Assembly (NCBI GenBank): GCA_900543705.1
Contig: UQSL01000021.1
Location: forward strand, 1-25,171
DNA: 25,171 nt
Direction of reading: 5' to 3'
DNA from: an uncultured Oscillospiraceae bacterium
GTDB lineage: Bacteria; Bacillota; Clostridia; Oscillospirales; Ruminococcaceae
In this document: positions 22,911-25,171 of the stretch, piece by piece
Position numbering within the stretch: position 1 is the stretch's first letter
Layout of the letters: each line of letters starts with the position of its first letter
The notes under the pieces: generated by a model
The model's input: only the letters and a program-made list of their open reading frames with translations
Databases searched by the model: none
Told to the model about the DNA's origin: nothing
Translations under genes and position numbers: made by a program

Positions 22911-23290
22911 CTAATGACCATATCCATATTGCTCCATCCGTGCCAGGGTAGAGGAAGGGGCCAGGGACTCTTCACTGGAAGAAGCGCCCGAAAACTTCGG
23001 TTTCGTAACCGTGTCATGGGAGCTCTTCGATTTAGGCAAGCTCTCCTCTGACGGCTGTGCAATAGATTCCGAAGCAAAGGAACTCTCTTCTTTTGATCCT
23101 CCAGGGGAGAATCTTCGAATTCCTGAGAGGATTCCGGCTGAAAAGGCGAAGACAGGCGGGATGTTTTTGATTTTTCCTTAACCACCGTAACGGTTTGGAC
23201 CGCAGGAGGATCCATATCTATATGGAGTTCTCCCTCGGTACAGCGCATATCAAACACGACTGCCAGGTATAACGCCAAAATCCGTTTCAT
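22911..23290 (-). pseudogene. Small unknown Ser/Glu-rich protein gene with a one-base frameshift
   Basis: The start at 23290 has a strong AAAGGAGGGGGAG site and gives MKRILALYLAVVFDMRCTEG, then ELHIDMDPPAVQTVTVVKEK and an acidic stretch ending EFEDSPLED. At a CCCC run (23104-23107) the coding signal moves frame: adding one C gives SPPGGSKEESSFASESIAQP, a Ser/Lys/Glu-rich tail and finally STLARMEQYGYGH with a stop at 22911-22913. The total of 380 bases becomes 381, exactly 127 codons, when one base is added. Without the correction the protein ends in an unlikely Arg/Pro-rich tail that overlaps the MltG start. I do not recognise a family. Its last residues resemble those of the MltG protein next door (LAQIEQYG). 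It shares an operon with that gene. Confidence 0.5.
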
Positions 23291-23640
23291 CTTTTACTCC
23301 CCCTCCTTTGCAATTTGCTATATCCCATCACATCCCATCATACCGTTTTTTCCCAAAAAAATCAAGAAACCAAGGGTTTCGACTCTCTCAATCCCATGGT
23401 TTTCTTTATTATAAATCTTGTTATCTTTAGCAAATTCAGTAAAGCTCTCCCAACACTCGGATTCCGCCAAAAGGCGTGTGGAGCAGCACCGTGCCCTCCT
23501 CCCGCCTGCTCACCGTCCGGATAAATGCAGTGTGCTCCCCAGAAACCGTCGCAAGCCCCCGCGGGTGACATCGCAAGAGGTGGCGGTTACCGATCCGGTG
23601 TCTCTAATGTCCTGATTACCGCTCCGGCATTAAGCAGAGC
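23291..23640. other. Mosaic region without a supported gene
   Basis: The part up to about 23430 is AT-rich and holds nothing recognisable. From 23430 to about 23640 it is abruptly GC-rich and several frames are open on both strands. One minus-strand frame reads ATVSGEHTAFIRTVSRREEG followed by TVLLHTPFGGIRVLGELY and a stop, which looks like protein, but no start or ribosome binding site can be found and I recognise no family. It is probably a fragment of a lost gene. Confidence 0.3.
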
Positions 23641-23778
23641 AACTCCTGTGATTGGAGGGAAAAGTCATGGCAACCCAGGAAAGACAGGAATCCCAGCAAC
23701 AGCGTCTGCCCTATCCATGGTACAAATACAAGTGAAGCTTATCAAAGCAAACAAATCGGTCTTAAAGGTTTCCGAATG

Positions 23779-24038
23779 ATAGACGACAACTCTCTGGTTT
23801 TTTGCAATCAAAACGGGGAGCTCCATACCTATTAAGGCGCACGTTCTATTTTCAAATATAACATCAATCCTGATTTGCATTTTCACTCTTTTCGCCATAC
23901 CTATGCTACTCTGCTTCTGGAACACGGCGTTAATCTCGGGTAGTGCAGTCATTGATGGGACAAAAGGACATTAAAACAACGTTGGCTATCTATACACATG
24001 TCAGTAAAATTTTGAAATTTCTGTCGTTAGCCCTCTGA
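23779..24038 (+). pseudogene. Tyrosine recombinase (phage/ICE integrase) C-terminal remnant
   Basis: One frame reads DDNSLVFCNQNGELHTY, an in-frame TAA (23833-23835), then NINPDLHFHSFRHTYATLLL and EHGVNLG, ending at TAG (23941). A second frame takes over with VQSLMGQKDIKTTLAIYTHV to 24036-24038. These are the box II motif (HSFRHTYATLLLEHGVN, catalytic Arg and His), the LMGQKDIKTT helix (usually LGH) and the nucleophile Tyr in AIYTHV of Tn916/phage-type integrases. The order is right, but the gene has at least one stop and one frameshift and no recognisable N-terminal half. The open frame in phase before 23779, back to about 23640, could be more of it. It points at the 3' end of tRNA-Thr, a typical attachment site for integrative elements. 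Confidence 0.7.
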
Positions 24039-24234
24039 ATGATGAGCACTACAATAAAATTCGCAGATTAGAACCATGGACATCGAAAATATTGCATAAC
24101 CTTTTACTGCAATTGCTGCAATTGAGGCAGTTATAGACGGTTTTATCAAAAATTTCTTCAAAGATCCCACGTGATACAAAACTAAGAAAGGAAGTGGAAC
24201 AAAAACATGAAAAAGAATTTCTAAAAAAACATAC

Positions 24235-24270
24235 AAAAAACCCGCACAAACCTAGTGTTCATGCGGGTTT
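24235..24270 (-). terminator. Terminator of the rRNA-tRNA operon
   Basis: On the minus strand AAACCCGCA and TGCGGGTTT form a stem with further pairs inside, followed by TTTTTTG. It starts immediately after the tRNA-Thr gene. Confidence 0.85.
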
Positions 24271-24271
24271 A

Positions 24272-24347
24272 TGGAGCTGCTAACCAGATTCGAACTGGTG
24301 ACCTCGTCCTTACCAAGGACGTGCTCTGCCTACTGAGCCATAGCAGC
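24272..24347 (-). tRNA. tRNA-Thr (anticodon GGT)
   Basis: 76 bases including the encoded CCA. The acceptor stem GCTGCTA pairs with TAGCAGC, the anticodon loop TTGGTAA reads ACC, and the T arm is CCAGTTCGAATCTGG. It is the last gene of the rRNA-linked tRNA cluster. Confidence 0.95.
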
Positions 24348-24349
24348 AT

Positions 24350-24425
24350 TGGCAGGGGCAGAAGGGATCGAACCCTCGGCACGCGGTTTTGGAGACCGCT
24401 GCTCTACCAGCTGAGCTATACCCCT
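24350..24425 (-). tRNA. tRNA-Trp (anticodon CCA)
   Basis: 76 bases with encoded CCA. The acceptor AGGGGTA pairs with TGCCCCT and the anticodon stem-loop GCGGT-CTCCAAA-ACCGC reads UGG. Only two bases separate it from tRNA-Thr, so both come from one precursor. Confidence 0.95.
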
Positions 24426-24433
24426 ATCTATCA

Positions 24434-24510
24434 TGGTGGGCCCTCAGGGACTCGAACCCTGGACCGACCGGTTATGAGCCGGTTGCTCTAACCAACTGAG
24501 CTAAAGGCCC
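24434..24510 (-). tRNA. tRNA with anticodon CAT (Met elongator, or Ile2)
   Basis: 77 bases with encoded CCA. The acceptor GGGCCTT pairs with AGGGCCC and the anticodon loop is CTCATAA. A first A-U-like pair typical of initiator tRNA is not seen. A CAU anticodon may be elongator Met or the lysidine-modified Ile tRNA. The TTTAGCTCAGTTGGTTAGAG D-arm is compatible with either, so I leave it open. Confidence 0.9.
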
Positions 24511-24530
24511 ATAATAAGATTCAAGTCTAC

Positions 24531-24562
24531 GAAATCGCTGTGAATCTCTTCACAGCGATTTC
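24531..24562. other. Perfect 14-bp hairpin between tRNA genes
   Basis: GAAATCGCTGTGAA-TCTC-TTCACAGCGATTTC, extended outward by AGTCT/AGACT. There is no T-run on the transcribed (minus) side, so it fits an RNA-processing (RNase III) or attenuating stem inside the tRNA transcript better than a full terminator. Confidence 0.6.
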
Positions 24563-24569
24563 AGACTAT

Positions 24570-24645
24570 TGGCTCCCCCTGTCTGGCTCGAACAGACGAC
24601 CCTGCGGTTAACAGCCGCATGCTCTACCGACTGAGCTAAGGAGGA
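24570..24645 (-). tRNA. tRNA-Asn (anticodon GTT)
   Basis: 76 bases with encoded CCA. The acceptor TCCTCCT pairs with AGGGGGA and the anticodon stem-loop TGCGG-CTGTTAA-CCGCA reads AAC. It is the first tRNA after the 5S gene. Confidence 0.95.
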
Positions 24646-24745
24646 ATATTTTTACCTTCACTCACAAAATAGCTAAAGTGCTAAACTCGTTTTCTTGTTA
24701 AGGACTTCATACCTACCGACGTAAGCTTTGGAGAAAGATTAAGGA

Positions 24746-24861
24746 ACTGGCATCGACCTATTTTTCCAGGCGGTCACCCGCCAAGTATCTTCGGCACCGC
24801 TTAGCTTAACTTCTGTGTTCGGGATGGGAACAGGTGGATCCTAAGCGTCATTGACACCAGC
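24746..24861 (-). rRNA. rrf: 5S ribosomal RNA
   Basis: About 116 bases. The ends CTGGTGTC and GATGCCAG pair as helix I, and the centre has the conserved CCCATCCCGAACACAGAAGT and TAAGC. The sequence from GGATCCACCTG to GCGGTGCCGAAGATACTTG is standard for Firmicutes. It lies about 105 bases after the 23S end. The exact ends are accurate to a few bases. Confidence 0.95.
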
Positions 24862-24967
24862 TTTTCTCTTTTCAGGAAAGCATACATCATTGAATTGTCT
24901 GTACACCTTCAAAACTGAACAAAGGGGAATGCGAAACAAGGAATTAGGACAGAGACCTCAGATTTAA

Positions 24968-25171
24968 GGTCAAGCCCTCGACCGATTAGTACTTGCTGGC
25001 TAAACACCTCACGATGCTTACACCTTAAGCCTATCAACCTTGTAGTCTTCAAGGGGTCTTACCCAGTTAACCTGGTGGGATATCTTATCTTGAGGTCGGC
25101 TTCACGCTTAGATGCCTTCAGCGTTTATCCGATCCGCACATAGCTGCCCAGCTGTGCCACTGGCGTGACAA
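24968..25171 (-). rRNA. rrl: 23S ribosomal RNA, 3' end (partial)
   Basis: The minus strand reads into the conserved 3' end of 23S, including GTGCCACTGGCACAGCTGGG-like and GAAGGCATCTAAGCGTGAAG sequence and the terminal GCTAATCGGTCGAGGGCTTG. The rest of the gene is beyond the right edge. The 3' end is placed where helix-forming sequence stops and is good to a few bases. Confidence 0.93.

Noticed and set aside
23315..23615. Plus-strand frames in the GC-rich island
   Set aside because: Several frames are open at once, as expected for GC-rich DNA, and none has a start signal or family match.

Overview
The window looks like chromosomal DNA of a Gram-positive Clostridia member. Oscillospirales/Ruminococcaceae is my best guess, from the mix of DUF3795, DUF4358 and DHHW proteins, an RsiV-type anti-sigma factor, strong GGAGG ribosome binding sites, sigma-A promoters and medium GC. 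The order and species cannot be fixed from the sequence alone.

Layout. (1) 1-5.5 kb, minus strand: end of a capsule/exopolysaccharide cluster. It holds a membrane-bound CapD/WbpM-type dehydratase, a sugar-phosphate transferase, a GT2 glycosyltransferase, a TviB/WbpO-type nucleotide-sugar dehydrogenase and a glycosyltransferase cut by the window edge. (2) 5.6-7.3 kb: a DivIVA-like coiled-coil gene with an apparent frameshift, divergent from a HAD phosphatase. (3) 7.4-11.1 kb: a MacB/FtsX-type ABC transporter behind two palindromic operators 22 bp apart; its permease carries a strange 75-nt in-frame pyrimidine-rich insertion. (4) 11.1-12.5 kb: a MarR regulator overlapping a TauE/SafE exporter, with a candidate operator on the promoter. 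(5) 12.5-14.85 kb, minus strand: an OmpR-type response regulator, a kinase with almost no external loop (BceS-like) and a DUF3795 protein. (6) 14.85-15.5 kb: no clear gene, but two tandem 90-bp structured repeats with a compensatory base change. (7) 15.5-21.1 kb, minus strand: one tight six-gene operon of SGNH hydrolase, DUF4358 lipoprotein, ECF sigma factor (SigV-like), RsiV-like anti-sigma factor, MBOAT acyltransferase and DHHW protein. (8) 21.1-24.2 kb: a graveyard holding an ABC exporter remnant, an IS3-like transposase tail, an MltG lipoprotein gene with an in-frame stop, a small frameshifted gene and a tyrosine recombinase remnant. (9) 24.2-25.2 kb, minus strand: the 3' end of an rRNA operon (23S, 5S) followed by tRNA-Asn, tRNA-CAU, tRNA-Trp and tRNA-Thr and a terminator.

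How the genes fit together. The most interesting unit is (7). In Bacillus subtilis SigV/RsiV senses lysozyme and switches on the peptidoglycan O-acetyltransferase OatA. Here an RsiV look-alike and its sigma factor sit inside an operon encoding a different kind of O-acetylation machinery (MBOAT plus DHHW plus SGNH hydrolase), with an ECF-like promoter just ahead of the first gene. I infer a self-activating envelope-acetylation response. Separately, the ABC transporter of (3) has BceR-like operator palindromes, and the kinase in (5) is of the intramembrane-sensing type, so the two may form one envelope-stress circuit although they are 3 kb apart.

Several reading frames are broken at short C/G runs (5811-5814, 23104-23107) or contain C homopolymers (9531-9547). 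Sequencing or assembly error must be excluded before these are treated as biology.
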